A DNA stretch of 64,000 nt from DASRDU01 sp035652435 (lineage in GTDB: Bacteria > Acidobacteriota > Blastocatellia > RBC074), in contig DASRDU010000099.1 of the NCBI GenBank assembly GCA_035652435.1, positions 130,453 through 194,452 on the forward strand, given 5' to 3'. Below are positions 18,301 through 29,360 of this stretch, piece by piece. Numbering within the stretch: the first letter of the stretch is position 1; each line of letters opens with the position of its first letter. Below the pieces are notes generated by a model that worked only from the letters and a program-made list of their open reading frames with translations, did not search any database and was not told the DNA's origin. The position numbers were made by a program, and so were the translations under genes.

Positions 18301-21201
18301 CTGCAAGGCGAAGCCGCCTTCGCGCTGCTCAGCCTCAGCCCCCTGTTCAAGGGCGGGGAAGTCAGTCTGCCGGCGATGGCGTTCGCGCTCAGGCTGAAAA
18401 ACGGCGAGACGGCAAAACTCTTCCGCGCGGGCAAACTGTTTACGGGCGCGAGCATGGTGCCGGATCAAACCGCGCTCGGCTCGCCCGTCGCCACGCTCGA
18501 CGTGATCAGCGAAAAACTCTTCTTCACGGTCACGGACGATTACCTCGTGATAGCCGAGAGCGCCGAGACGCTCAAGCTGCTCGAAGCCAGAGAGAAGTTC
18601 GCCGCGACGCGCGATTTCATCCGCTCGGCCGAAACGCTGCCGGAAAATCTGGCACTTTTTACGACCTGCAATCTCAACGCCGCCTTCAGCGAAGCGCTCC
18701 GGCTTGTCGGCAGGGACGAGAACGCGGTCAGAATCATCAACGTCTTCGGCTCGATCACCCACGCCTTCCACAGTCAGCGCGCCTTCATCGCGATCAACTC
18801 CGGCGCCGACGGCAAACAGGTCGCGCTCGACGGCCGCCTCACCGTCTCCTTCGACCGCGAAGGCCGTTACGCCGTCGGCAAAGTCAGCCCGAAGGACGAT
18901 GAGTTTGACGTGGCCAACGCGCTGATCGCGCCCCGGGGACTCGGCATCCTGCAACCGACGCGCCTCGAATCAATGAAGCTGCGTGTGACCGCGCGGCAAC
19001 CCGACGTCATCGCCCGCGTCCGCGACGACATCGGCAAATTCCCATGGCAGAAAGCCGAGGCCGGGCAGGGCGCGGACAAGGCCGACTCGCTGGTCTACAC
19101 GACCGCCGCGCGCCGCATCCCGGACAGGCTGACCGTCAAACTCCCGGTCACCGCGCCTGAATTCCAGCCGTACCTGAAATCAACCGCGCGCATCAACACC
19201 ACCGCGCCGCAGATCGTCGGGCTGGCGCAGCAGATCGCCGGCGACGACAAGGACGGCCGCAGCGTCGCGCGCAAACTCGGCGAATGGACGCACGCCAACC
19301 TGAAGTGGAAGAGGGTCGAGAGCAGCACCGTCGAGACGCTCGCCTCACGCGAGGCCGACTGCCTCGAACACTCCGAACTCTATGTCGCCCTCGCCCGCTC
19401 GCTCGGCCTGCCCGCGCGCGTAGTCTCCGGCGCGGCTTACGGCGGCGGCTCGTTCGGCGCGCACGCGTGGGTTGAGATTTACCTCGGGAAGTGGGTCGAG
19501 GTTGATCCGACCTGGGGGCTGATGGATTACGTTGATGCCACGCACCTGCGTTTCGACGGCGACAGCTTTGCCGAGTATGCGATGCTCAATCAGGTCGAAC
19601 TCGAAGTGCTGGAGACGCGCTCGACGGTCGCTGATTTCCAGCGCGACCCGGCGCGTCTGGTCAAAGAATTTGCGCGGCCCGAAACGGAGCCGGTGCGCGC
19701 GCTGGCCTTCGATCTGGCGCTGACGGCGGAGCGGGCGCTCGGCGCCGAAAGCTTCGCGAAGCTCGATGACAGGCAGCGTGCGGCAGTAATTAACGCCTTC
19801 GACCGCGCCGCCTCCGAGTTGATTGAAGACTGGGCGGAGAACTGGGCTGACAACCCGAGCATTCTCTCAAGTGAAGTTAAAGATAATCACGCCACGCTGC
19901 TCGCGGTGTTCGGCAACGGCCTGCTGCGTTTCCACCTCGCCTCGCGCGACGGCGCCTGGTACATCACCGAAGTCGAAAACCTTGACGAGGCTTCGGAGAT
20001 TCTGGCCGAACCGTTGCGCGTCGTGACCAGCCCCGCTGCGAATATTGCCGGCATCAGGCGAATCCAGTTCGCCCAGTCCGACCGCGCGCTCAAACAACTC
20101 GATCAGTTGATCGCAGCCCGGGGCGAAAGCGCGCCGCTCCTGCTCGTCAAAGCTCAGACGCTGGCGATGAAGCGACTGAGGGAGGGGACCGAAACCCCTT
20201 CGGCACCGAATGAACCCGGTAACGGCAAGGCCGAAGAGGTAAAGACGGTGAAGTCGGAGAAGAAGACTGAACAACCTGATGCCACCGCCGAACTGCTCGA
20301 GCAGATCACAGCGCGCTGGCCGGATTACGCGCCCGCGCAATACGCGCTCGCGGAGCATTACAAGGGCGAAGAGGGCCGGAACGAAAAGTCCATCGCCGCA
20401 TACCAGCGCTACGCGAAGCTCGTGCCGCTCGACCCGCGGCCCTGGCAGAAACTGGGAGACATCTTTGAAGAGTTGAAGCAGTTCAGTGAGGCCGAGGCCG
20501 CGTACCGCGAAGCGATCTCCCGCGACCGCGGCAATTATCAAAGGCACATCACGCTGGCGGGGTTTTACTTCAACCAGTCGCAGGACGACAAAGTCAGACC
20601 CGCGCTCCTGGAAGCGTTCAAAGTCAGCCCGAACGCCGATGAAGTCTTTGACGCCCTCGACAACGAGGCGATCCTGTTCGATGAAAACGACGACCCGATC
20701 AAAGAGCGATGCCACGGCCTTGAGCTGCTGCTGACCGGCTTCCCGAAGCAGCTGGCGGCCAGCAGGGAAGGGCTGCGCCTGCTCTCCAGGACGCAGGAGT
20801 GGCAGGAGAATTACGACGCCGCGATCAAATCCGAGCAGCGCGCCCTCGCGCTCGGCCCGGAAGCTTACGACCACGTCAGGATCGCCATCCTCCACCGCAA
20901 GGCGCGTCGCTTCGTTCAGTCGCTCGCGGCGGCAGATCAGGCGGCAAAGCTCAACCCCGAATACGCCGGGGCGCATTTCGAGCGCGCCTGTAACCTCGCC
21001 CGCCTCAACCGGCGGAAGGAAGCCGTGAAGGCACTGGAAAAAGCCGTCCAGCTCGACAGCGACTATCAGGAGCTGCTCGAAAGTGAGGAAGACCTGAATT
21101 CACTCACCGGCCTGCCCGAATTCAAGGCGCTGCTGCCCAAACCGGAAGAAGGAGAAAAGAAGGAGGAGAAGCCCGCGCCGCCGAAGAAGGAGAAGATGTG
21201 A
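15367..21201 (+). CDS. Giant secreted protein: HEAT-like, transglutaminase and TPR regions
   Basis: The chosen start at ATG 15367 gives 1944 residues with an immediate signal peptide (LTASLFLIFLLCFSLAPFGFAQ); the open frame extends upstream to 15172 without a signal. Regions in order are: an N-terminal domain of about 200 residues; helical HEAT-like repeats (DPQVRAAAVRAFSRLKDP) around 240-460; two long regions resembling DUF3352-type periplasmic domains (ADSTLYLMAPNFEQT, LLPDTTLVYAGTVFDP) separated by a Lys/Glu-rich linker; a transglutaminase-like core with the triad Cys1332 (READCLEHSE), His1366 (GAHAWVEIY) and Asp1380 (VDPTWG); and C-terminal TPRs from about 1640. The triad is complete, so it may be an active cysteine peptidase or transglutaminase in the periplasm. 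clpS follows after 46 bases. I know no described protein with this exact layout. Confidence 0.8.
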   Translation: MPMRLNRHLTASLFLIFLLCFSLAPFGFAQSGEGADHGARASQWDGYPLPPGQSVRYVDKAKGWWLWRPAAWGETKNGDKTVVFTDRDRKASLTVMTEDVPEGYGIANYATSFVQQLRYQQVNLDTVAVRRVWPGGVEGREITLELERSPGDVVRETVWMAEAGPQVYLFIFVAPVEEHEKQEPLFKRMMLSVRVGAAGHWDETFEKQREHFAGLGKQDSGAGKTENAVGPEVEAALIASSIRTGQGPSASLAQRLSALLDRAPDAVLDLMTDHDPQVRAAAVRAFSRLKDPFMPNILVWAMMDNDAYCSSIAAQALAGEVTDSGYLTMIFVKNALPMLSETAGAILNLAASLSDDRARVMADELLNSDNSRARVAGLHLAITLPLRGLQLPVAKLLQSKDQQFLPLLAEAVRLRQGGSTVPELLKLLKAETEYGAARLLGEVAPAEVAAQLEQRIKEIDARLEKIAPALKPGVTSTFTPTGVPKKGAGKGKDITVRAAPPPMPAKPRPEDLEAFRIAEARGALVTAVDKIRFRDRYARAKDGSERIAIYNEARNDSFLADWAEISLRSSSTAKAEPAGIAIDTAKLGDAPTTGETLFPADSTLYLMAPNFEQTLARLDAALSGVQMETVRDQMTFALLFKTMKAGLAGSINAGNAGSVSAALGLDLKSPLAVARWNSGSGGGGMTAHSAVLARVTDRARFERMLGLYEQQVGGFDSFATVSSAVTRFAGIIPAAVPLAMAAAFSDAGLQTRGRIKRHLASAMYFRREQIGSLPATVIEKLMTTTQHVTERERICVAYLDTTAVITPSRAALIDLLNNSNSRPAVAQSASFTQARAEAGEVIFFSRPDRLYRDSIASGTAVEDLVVEALTKALGPETGALRLTPTTWETVFHLNLQNSDWLKSFRPFAAKELAAPRDLLPDTTLVYAGTVFDPANLIKALKSLESLPSPKKEEEKKDPEKKKKEKQFDDEVAQVLVPNLQGEAAFALLSLSPLFKGGEVSLPAMAFALRLKNGETAKLFRAGKLFTGASMVPDQTALGSPVATLDVISEKLFFTVTDDYLVIAESAETLKLLEAREKFAATRDFIRSAETLPENLALFTTCNLNAAFSEALRLVGRDENAVRIINVFGSITHAFHSQRAFIAINSGADGKQVALDGRLTVSFDREGRYAVGKVSPKDDEFDVANALIAPRGLGILQPTRLESMKLRVTARQPDVIARVRDDIGKFPWQKAEAGQGADKADSLVYTTAARRIPDRLTVKLPVTAPEFQPYLKSTARINTTAPQIVGLAQQIAGDDKDGRSVARKLGEWTHANLKWKRVESSTVETLASREADCLEHSELYVALARSLGLPARVVSGAAYGGGSFGAHAWVEIYLGKWVEVDPTWGLMDYVDATHLRFDGDSFAEYAMLNQVELEVLETRSTVADFQRDPARLVKEFARPETEPVRALAFDLALTAERALGAESFAKLDDRQRAAVINAFDRAASELIEDWAENWADNPSILSSEVKDNHATLLAVFGNGLLRFHLASRDGAWYITEVENLDEASEILAEPLRVVTSPAANIAGIRRIQFAQSDRALKQLDQLIAARGESAPLLLVKAQTLAMKRLREGTETPSAPNEPGNGKAEEVKTVKSEKKTEQPDATAELLEQITARWPDYAPAQYALAEHYKGEEGRNEKSIAAYQRYAKLVPLDPRPWQKLGDIFEELKQFSEAEAAYREAISRDRGNYQRHITLAGFYFNQSQDDKVRPALLEAFKVSPNADEVFDALDNEAILFDENDDPIKERCHGLELLLTGFPKQLAASREGLRLLSRTQEWQENYDAAIKSEQRALALGPEAYDHVRIAILHRKARRFVQSLAAADQAAKLNPEYAGAHFERACNLARLNRRKEAVKALEKAVQLDSDYQELLESEEDLNSLTGLPEFKALLPKPEEGEKKEEKPAPPKKEKM

Positions 21202-21247
21202 TAGGATTTCTGCTGACGGGGACGAAAGAGTCTGACGAAATCGCGTT

Positions 21248-21562
21248 ATGCCGGAATGGGAAGATGGACAAGACGGGGCAGTCGAAACTGAGAGCAAACA
21301 AAAGCTCAAGAAGCCGCCCCTGTACAAAGTCCTGTTGCACAACGACGACTACACGACGATGGATTTCGTCGTCTTCATCCTGAAGACCGTCTTTCACAAA
21401 TCGGACACCGACGCCTTCAGGATCATGCTCGCCGTCCACCAGCAGGGACTGGGCGTCGCGGGCGTATTCACTTACGAGATCGCCGAGGCGAAGATCGAAC
21501 GGGTGACACAACTGGCGCGCGCGAGTGAATACCCGCTGCTCTGCACGATGGAAGAAGAATAG
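21248..21562 (+). CDS. clpS: ATP-dependent Clp protease adaptor ClpS
   Basis: ClpS delivers N-end-rule substrates to ClpAP in the cytoplasm. The 104-residue protein has the key motif YKVLLHNDDYTTMDFVVFIL, which contains the N-degron pocket residues, then VHQQGLGVAGVFTYEIAEAK and a short C-terminus. The N-terminal 25 residues are an acidic, flexible extension, as in the family. The stop is 51 bases before clpA, which supports a clpS-clpA operon; the giant secreted protein lies just upstream on the same strand. Confidence 0.95.
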   Translation: MPEWEDGQDGAVETESKQKLKKPPLYKVLLHNDDYTTMDFVVFILKTVFHKSDTDAFRIMLAVHQQGLGVAGVFTYEIAEAKIERVTQLARASEYPLLCTMEEE

Positions 21563-21613
21563 CGACAGTCGCATTATCAGAAATCGCCGGATTTCAAGGC
21601 TGAAGTACCAGAA

Positions 21614-23926
<2,313 letters not shown>

Positions 23927-24054
23927 TCTGTTTCCGCTCAGCGTACGCAGCTACTTCGGCAGCGCGCTTTAAAGTCCGGCAATTCTGTTAACAGCATCCT
24001 TTCGTCGCCGCCGTCTTCGCGACTTGCGGCGACGACTTGCATTTGAGGAGCCGC

Positions 24055-25020
24055 ATGAAAGCCATCGTCGTTGAAAATTACGGAGGGCCTGAAGTCCTGG
24101 TTTACCGCGATGTGGAGCGACCCGTCCCGAAATCCGGGGAAGCGCTGGTCAGGCTGGAAGCGATTGGCCTCAACTACATTGACGTCTACCACCGCACGGG
24201 CCTTTACCCACTGTCCCGGCCCTTCACTCCGGGGACAGAAGGCGCGGGCGTAGTGGAAGCCGTCGGGCCTGACGTCTCCGATGTCGCAGTCGGTGACCTC
24301 GTAGCTTACGCGATGGCCCCGGGCGCATACGCCGAATACGCGGCGGTTCCGGCGGCGCGGCTCGTTAAGGTTCCTGACGGGATTGATTCGCGCACGGCAG
24401 CGGCGGCGATGCTGCAGGGGATGACTGCTCATTACCTGGTCACATCCGTTTATCCACTGAAGGGCGACGCGGCGCTCATTCACGCCGCAGCCGGCGGCGT
24501 CGGGCTGCTCCTGATTCAGATGGCGAAGCGCCTTGGGACGCGCGTCATCGGCACTGTTTCGACCGAAGCCAAAGCGCAACTCGCGCGCGAAGCCGGGGCC
24601 GACGAAGTGATTCTTTACACGCAGCAGGATTTCGAGCAGGAAACGCGCCGGCTGACCGGCGGGCGCGGCGTGCAGGTGGCCTACGATTCGGTCGGGCGCG
24701 ACACTTTCCTGAAGAGCCTGAACACGCTCGCGCCGCGCGGCATGCTGGCCCTCTACGGGCAATCGAGCGGCCCGGTCGAGCCGTTCGACCCCGCGCTGCT
24801 GTCGCAGAAAGGCTCGCTCTTCCTCACCCGCCCGAGTCTGGCGCATTACACGGCCACGCGCGAGGAACTGCTGTGGCGCGCGGGCGACGTGCTTGGCCAG
24901 ATCGCCGCGGGCGAGCTGAAGCTCAGGATCGAGCGCACCTTCCCGCTGGCCGAAGCCGCTGAAGCCCACCGCCAGCTTGAAGGGCGAAAGACGACCGGCA
25001 AGGTGTTGCTGATTCCCTGA
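24055..25020 (+). CDS. Zinc-free quinone oxidoreductase (zeta-crystallin-like MDR)
   Basis: The 321-residue protein is a medium-chain dehydrogenase/reductase of the NADPH:quinone oxidoreductase type. It begins MKAIVVENYGGPEVLVYRDV, then YIDVYHRTGLYPLSRPFTPG, and carries the nucleotide site AAAGGVGLLLIQMAKRLG. No cysteine zinc ligands are present, consistent with a zinc-free quinone reductase. It is probably a cytoplasmic single-gene unit. The ATG at 24055 follows TGAGGAG; the in-frame TTG at 24037 was rejected. Confidence 0.9.
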   Translation: MKAIVVENYGGPEVLVYRDVERPVPKSGEALVRLEAIGLNYIDVYHRTGLYPLSRPFTPGTEGAGVVEAVGPDVSDVAVGDLVAYAMAPGAYAEYAAVPAARLVKVPDGIDSRTAAAAMLQGMTAHYLVTSVYPLKGDAALIHAAAGGVGLLLIQMAKRLGTRVIGTVSTEAKAQLAREAGADEVILYTQQDFEQETRRLTGGRGVQVAYDSVGRDTFLKSLNTLAPRGMLALYGQSSGPVEPFDPALLSQKGSLFLTRPSLAHYTATREELLWRAGDVLGQIAAGELKLRIERTFPLAEAAEAHRQLEGRKTTGKVLLIP

Positions 25021-25066
25021 TTCCTGATTCAAATCGCGGCAGGAAAATTGATTTGCTGAAGAGACA

Positions 25067-25333
25067 ATGACGAAAAAATCTTCTGGAACAATGGAGAAAT
25101 CCCGGGAGTCAAAACCAAAACTTCGGTGCCCGGATTGCGGCAACAGTGATTACTTCATCGAGATTATGGATTTCGAGTCTCATTTGGTGACTGGTCATTT
25201 GAACTATGTGCGGCTACTTGATGCGGTAACAGATTACTATCTCTGCCATGAGTGTGGCAGACGTATTGAGCCACGATGGTTGAGGCAGCAAAAGAACTTT
25301 CGACGGGACTGGGGATTTGAGGCACGAAAGTAA
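25067..25333 (+). CDS. Small zinc-ribbon protein upstream of a restriction-modification pair
   Basis: The 88-residue protein has two cysteine pairs, LRCPDCGNSDYF and YLCHECGRRIEP, spaced to form one four-cysteine zinc ribbon. Basic residues are frequent at both ends. No helix-turn-helix is visible, so it is not a typical controller protein. Its G+C content and codon use are lower than in the chromosome around it and match the endonuclease gene, which starts 26 bases downstream. It may belong to the restriction-modification island, but its job is unknown. Confidence 0.65.
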   Translation: MTKKSSGTMEKSRESKPKLRCPDCGNSDYFIEIMDFESHLVTGHLNYVRLLDAVTDYYLCHECGRRIEPRWLRQQKNFRRDWGFEARK

Positions 25334-25359
25334 TCACAGGTCAGGAAAGCGGCGAGACA

Positions 25360-26361
25360 ATGGATCTATTCGATCAGGTGTTTGGTGTTTTGGAGGAGGA
25401 GGTAGAGTTTGAGCTGCGTGAAAGTGTCTTCATTCCATGGGCCGATCATTGGCTGAACCCACGCCAACTGCGCGGCAGTGATTTTCTGATGCGATGGTCA
25501 CAGGGAGCTTGGAGCGAGCTTCGTTTGAAAGAGGCTGTCAATCGCACCGGCAGGTTTTATGCACTTCCTTACGGGCCAAGTGGTGCCGCGCCTGACAATG
25601 ATCCGCGTAAGGCCGAGCTTTACTTTCTGCGACTGGAGCAGGCAGGAATTGGGAAAGTGAAACGACCTGATTTGCTGCTCTTTCGAGAGAGTGACAGGAA
25701 AACGGTTGAAGAGATTGTTCTGAAAATTGCAGCCGAGGCAGAGGGCTTCTCTGCTGGAGATGACATCGAGAAAGCCATTACGGAATTACCCTTCACGCCG
25801 GAAGATCACCCATTGATTCAATCGCTGCTTTCGAAGGCATCCTTGGCAATTGAATGTGAAAACAGTTTGTGGGTGGCGAAAAGGATGCCACTCTATGGTC
25901 AGCCGATGAAGCCGATGAAGCGACTCGGCGGCAAACCGGGACTGAAGAAGAATTCGGTTCTGCCGACTGTGATCCTCAAGAATGAAGACCGTGATCCGCT
26001 GAAAGCCTGGCAAAGACAGCGCAATATTCCGATTCATATCTGGCATGTCTTCTACGATCTGGCTTTCGGCATCGCTTTGGACGAAGCAGAGAGACTGATT
26101 GCGGAAGGACTCATTGAACCGATAGAACAGACTTTCCAGGCTCCCGGCGGGCAGGTAACGAAGAAAGCCATTTACAAGATCTACTATCATTACGCTTATG
26201 AACTTGGCGAGGCGCACGAACAACCATCTCTGATTGCTGCCAGCATTATTGATAAAAACGGTCACGTTCTGCCTTACGTGAAGTTTGAAGGTGGCAGTCT
26301 GGCTTTGAGCGAGCAGGCATTGGCGGTTCTGGAAGAGGCCGCGAGCAAACACAACCTATGA
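25360..26361 (+). CDS. Type II restriction endonuclease, possibly AccI-like
   Basis: The 333-residue protein directly precedes and overlaps an adenine methyltransferase by four bases (ATGA), the hallmark of a type II restriction-modification pair. A likely PD-(D/E)xK core is RPDLLLF (Asp104) followed by a strand AIECENSLW (Glu165, Glu167), as in several type II enzymes where the catalytic lysine is replaced or displaced. The N-terminus is EFELRESVFIPWADHW and the C-terminal region has a helix-rich TKKAIYKIYYHYAYELGE. From memory, size and the methyltransferase class fit AccI-like enzymes, but I cannot confirm this by search and the recognition site is unknown. The base composition is lower in G+C than the chromosome. 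Confidence 0.7.
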   Translation: MDLFDQVFGVLEEEVEFELRESVFIPWADHWLNPRQLRGSDFLMRWSQGAWSELRLKEAVNRTGRFYALPYGPSGAAPDNDPRKAELYFLRLEQAGIGKVKRPDLLLFRESDRKTVEEIVLKIAAEAEGFSAGDDIEKAITELPFTPEDHPLIQSLLSKASLAIECENSLWVAKRMPLYGQPMKPMKRLGGKPGLKKNSVLPTVILKNEDRDPLKAWQRQRNIPIHIWHVFYDLAFGIALDEAERLIAEGLIEPIEQTFQAPGGQVTKKAIYKIYYHYAYELGEAHEQPSLIAASIIDKNGHVLPYVKFEGGSLALSEQALAVLEEAASKHNL

Positions 26362-27896
26362 TTCCCCGACTCACACAACAAAAACTCCCTTCGTCCGGCC
26401 CCGCACGCGAAGCTTTGCGCGAGAAAGGTCAGTTCTGGACACCGGCATGGGTAGCTGAAGCGATGGTCGCCTGGTGTGTGGCTGGTGGCAGCGACACCCT
26501 TTTTGACCCGGCCGTCGGTGGGGGCGCATTCTTCCACGCGGCTAAAGCGGTCGGACAGGAACGGGGACGGATGCTGCGGCTGCTGGGAACGGAGATTGAT
26601 CCAGAGGCTTTGCAGCAGGCGTTATCGAGTGGGCTTTCATCTTGTGATCTGACAGGCGTTGAAATCAGAGACTTCGTCTTGCAGCCCCCATCAGCCCGCT
26701 ATCAGGCTGTGGTCGCAAATCCACCATATATTCGCCATCATCGGTTACTGCAATCGACCAAAGAAAAGCTCAAACGATTCGGTGCAGAGTTAATTGGTGA
26801 AAGCTTGGACGGTCGCGCCGGGCTGCACATTTACTTTCTACTACGCGCGGTGCAGTTGCTCGCGCCAGATGGTCGGCTGGCTTTCATTATGCCAGCCGAT
26901 ACCTGCGAAGGAATTTTCGCTCGAACTCTCTGGCGGTGGATTACAACACATTACTGTCTTGAAGCTGTGATCACATTCGCGCCGGACGCCTCGCCGTTCC
27001 CCAGCGTAGACACCAATCCGGTCATCTTCCTGATCCGCAATGCCGCTCCGAAAGCGCGATTTCACTGGGCGCGCTGCACACAGGCGGAGACAGGCGACCT
27101 CAAAACGTGGCTGGACTCAGACTTCAGAGAGGCCCCGCTGGATCATCTGGAAATCTACGAACGAGAAACAGCGGAGGGCATTTCATCAGGATTGTCACGA
27201 CCGCCTGCTGAGACGGGGAACGTCAACATGACTCTGTCGGACTTTGCCCGGGTTATGCGTGGCATTGCGACCGGTGCGAACGAGTTTTTCTTTCTGACCA
27301 GGAAGCAGGCTGAAGAGTTGAATATTCCTGAAACAATGCTCCTTCCTGCCGTTGGGCGCACGCGTGATGTGCCGGGCGAAGTCGTCACGCAGGAGACTCT
27401 TCAGCAACTGGAAGAATCCGGCAGGCCGACATGGCTTTTCGCTCCGGATGGCCGTGACCTGAATTTATTTCCTGACTCAGTGCGTGAATACCTGCTGAAA
27501 GGGCTGGAAGCGGGATTGAATCAGAGGCCGCTCATCGCGCAGCGACGCCCCTGGTACAGGATGGAGGCGCGCCGCGCCCCTGAATTTCTTTTCGCATATC
27601 TCGGTCGTCGCAACGCAAGGTTTATTCGCAACGTTGCCAGCGTTATGCCGCTGACCGGATTCCTGTGTGTTTATCCCCGCAGCAATGATCCTGCCTTTGT
27701 CGAGAAATTGTGGCAGGTGCTTCGACATCCGGACACGGTGAAAAACCTCGCCGCGGTGGGCAAGTCCTATGGCTCAGGCGCAATCAAGGTCGAACCTCGT
27801 GCGCTCGAACGCCTGCCAATTCCCGATCACATCATCGGGGGGGCGGACTTAAAGCCGGTACTACAGCAACCAACCTTACCGGGTGCGTTGTGGTGA
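26358..27896 (+). CDS. N6-adenine DNA methyltransferase, gamma class
   Basis: The 512-residue protein protects the target of the preceding endonuclease by adenine methylation. SAM motif I is FDPAVGGGAF and the catalytic motif IV is NPPY (residues 121-124 in VVANPPYIRHH), with motif I before motif IV and a long C-terminal target-recognition region. This order is the gamma (TaqI/HincII-like) class. The start overlaps the endonuclease stop (ATGA), so translation is coupled. The last 21 bases overlap the 3' end of the opposite-strand gene at 27876. The pair is inserted among typical chromosomal genes. Confidence 0.88.
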   Translation: MIPRLTQQKLPSSGPAREALREKGQFWTPAWVAEAMVAWCVAGGSDTLFDPAVGGGAFFHAAKAVGQERGRMLRLLGTEIDPEALQQALSSGLSSCDLTGVEIRDFVLQPPSARYQAVVANPPYIRHHRLLQSTKEKLKRFGAELIGESLDGRAGLHIYFLLRAVQLLAPDGRLAFIMPADTCEGIFARTLWRWITTHYCLEAVITFAPDASPFPSVDTNPVIFLIRNAAPKARFHWARCTQAETGDLKTWLDSDFREAPLDHLEIYERETAEGISSGLSRPPAETGNVNMTLSDFARVMRGIATGANEFFFLTRKQAEELNIPETMLLPAVGRTRDVPGEVVTQETLQQLEESGRPTWLFAPDGRDLNLFPDSVREYLLKGLEAGLNQRPLIAQRRPWYRMEARRAPEFLFAYLGRRNARFIRNVASVMPLTGFLCVYPRSNDPAFVEKLWQVLRHPDTVKNLAAVGKSYGSGAIKVEPRALERLPIPDHIIGGADLKPVLQQPTLPGALW

Positions 27897-29360
27897 GACA
27901 GCGACCTCAAAGTTGCACTCAACCTTGTCATCCCCGGCTGTCACTTTCAGATTCGAAAGCGTGTAACGGCTCACTTCGCTGCTCACCACCTTCATTCCGT
28001 TTCCATTGCTCACCTCGATTATTCGCGGCAGCTGGACTTCGCGGCTGAGAATTTCTGGCAGGGCGAGTTTGTCGAACCACCGGTCAGCCTGCACGGAGAT
28101 GGTCTGCGGAAGGCTCAGGCGCCGGCCCATCACTTCGATGCCGAGGCTGACTCTGACGGGCACGCGGGAGCCGGGGACGGCGCGCAGGATGACACCGTTA
28201 TTTTCGCCTGCGACCTCAAGCGGGATAGTCTCGTTGCTGATGGAAAATGTCCCGCGCGGCGAAAGCGAATAAGGGACGCCATATTCGCGGCCTCGCAGCC
28301 TGGCGGTCAGGTCGCCTTCGGCGGTGAGGCGCAGATTCAAACGATTGTCGTTGATTGATTCAATCAAAAGGCTCTGCACGTCAGCGCGACCGTCGCCGGA
28401 TTCAACGTCGGCGTAGTTATGGATGCGCACGAGCGCGTCTTTTTCTTCGTTGCGGATGCGCGCCGGTTTGAGGCGAAAGTCGAGATCGGTCGTGCGCGCG
28501 GCGGCCACCCCGGCAAGCAGCGTGTTGAGGGCGCGGCGGCTCAGGCGAATGCGCAGGTCGCTTTCGGCGGTGAGGTGCCGGCTCAGGTTTTCAATCTCGC
28601 TTTCGAGCGCGGCGGCCTCATCGGGCGTGTCCAGTGAGGCGCTGCTCTGATCATTTGCCGTGCCGGTCTGCGTTTGCAGGTTCAGTGCGGCTACTGCTCT
28701 GCCTTTGAGCATCATCAGTGCGGCGAGCGTCAGGTTCACCTTCACCTGGTAAGCCGGCGTGGTGATCTCCATCGGCATCGTGCCTTCGACGTCGAAGCGC
28801 GCGGCGGGGATTTCGAGCGACTCGGACAGGTTGAGCGGGATTTCGAGCGGCGGCAGCACGGCGTCCCAGCGCTCGGGCGAGAGCCACTGGCGAAAGATCG
28901 CGGCCAGTAGCGAAGAGGGCAATGAATCACTTTTCACTTCGGTCAGCCGGAACGGGATGCGCAGTTTTGACTGGGTGACTTCGCCATTGCCGAGCGTGCC
29001 TTTCAGCGTCAGGCTGACAGGCGCCGGCAGCGGCACGGGCGGCGACACCTTGACGCCGATCTCGACCGGCGCGGCTGCCGTGTTGAGCTGAATGGCAATC
29101 GAGCCAAGGTGCAGCACCGTGCCGTTCGCCAGCCTGATTTCGAGCCCGGCCATCTGATTTGCAATCGTGGCGAGTGCGCTTTCGCGGATTACGGCGACTG
29201 CGTCGGCGTTGCGCAGCCCTTCCTGAGCGATCAACTGGTCGCGCAGCTGGCGCAGCGATTGAGTCGAAGCCGTCTGCGCGTGAGCGGCGGGCGCGACCAG
29301 GCACAGCAGAACCAGCGCCGCGAACCGTTGCACCGCCGGGTTGAATGAAGCCCTCATCAC
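27876..29360 (-). CDS. Secreted protein of unknown function with beta-rich repeats
   Basis: The 494-residue protein has a signal peptide (FAALVLLCLVAPAAHAQ) and then alternates short beta strands, with two related halves suggested by IPLNLSESLEIPAARFDVEG and the later FSISNETIPLEVAGEN. It is rich in Leu, Ala, Asp and Arg and has no cysteines beyond one near the end. No known domain is recognised. It is likely periplasmic or outer-membrane associated. Its 3' end overlaps the methyltransferase gene by 21 bases in convergent orientation. There are two in-frame ATG codons at the start (29360 and 29357). Confidence 0.7.
   Translation of the reverse strand: MMRASFNPAVQRFAALVLLCLVAPAAHAQTASTQSLRQLRDQLIAQEGLRNADAVAVIRESALATIANQMAGLEIRLANGTVLHLGSIAIQLNTAAAPVEIGVKVSPPVPLPAPVSLTLKGTLGNGEVTQSKLRIPFRLTEVKSDSLPSSLLAAIFRQWLSPERWDAVLPPLEIPLNLSESLEIPAARFDVEGTMPMEITTPAYQVKVNLTLAALMMLKGRAVAALNLQTQTGTANDQSSASLDTPDEAAALESEIENLSRHLTAESDLRIRLSRRALNTLLAGVAAARTTDLDFRLKPARIRNEEKDALVRIHNYADVESGDGRADVQSLLIESINDNRLNLRLTAEGDLTARLRGREYGVPYSLSPRGTFSISNETIPLEVAGENNGVILRAVPGSRVPVRVSLGIEVMGRRLSLPQTISVQADRWFDKLALPEILSREVQLPRIIEVSNGNGMKVVSSEVSRYTLSNLKVTAGDDKVECNFEVAVSPQRTR

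Noticed and set aside
18024..18902. 292-codon plus-strand frame within the giant gene
   Set aside because: Highly Arg/Gly-rich composition typical of a shadow frame in G+C-rich DNA; the giant protein frame has clear domains.
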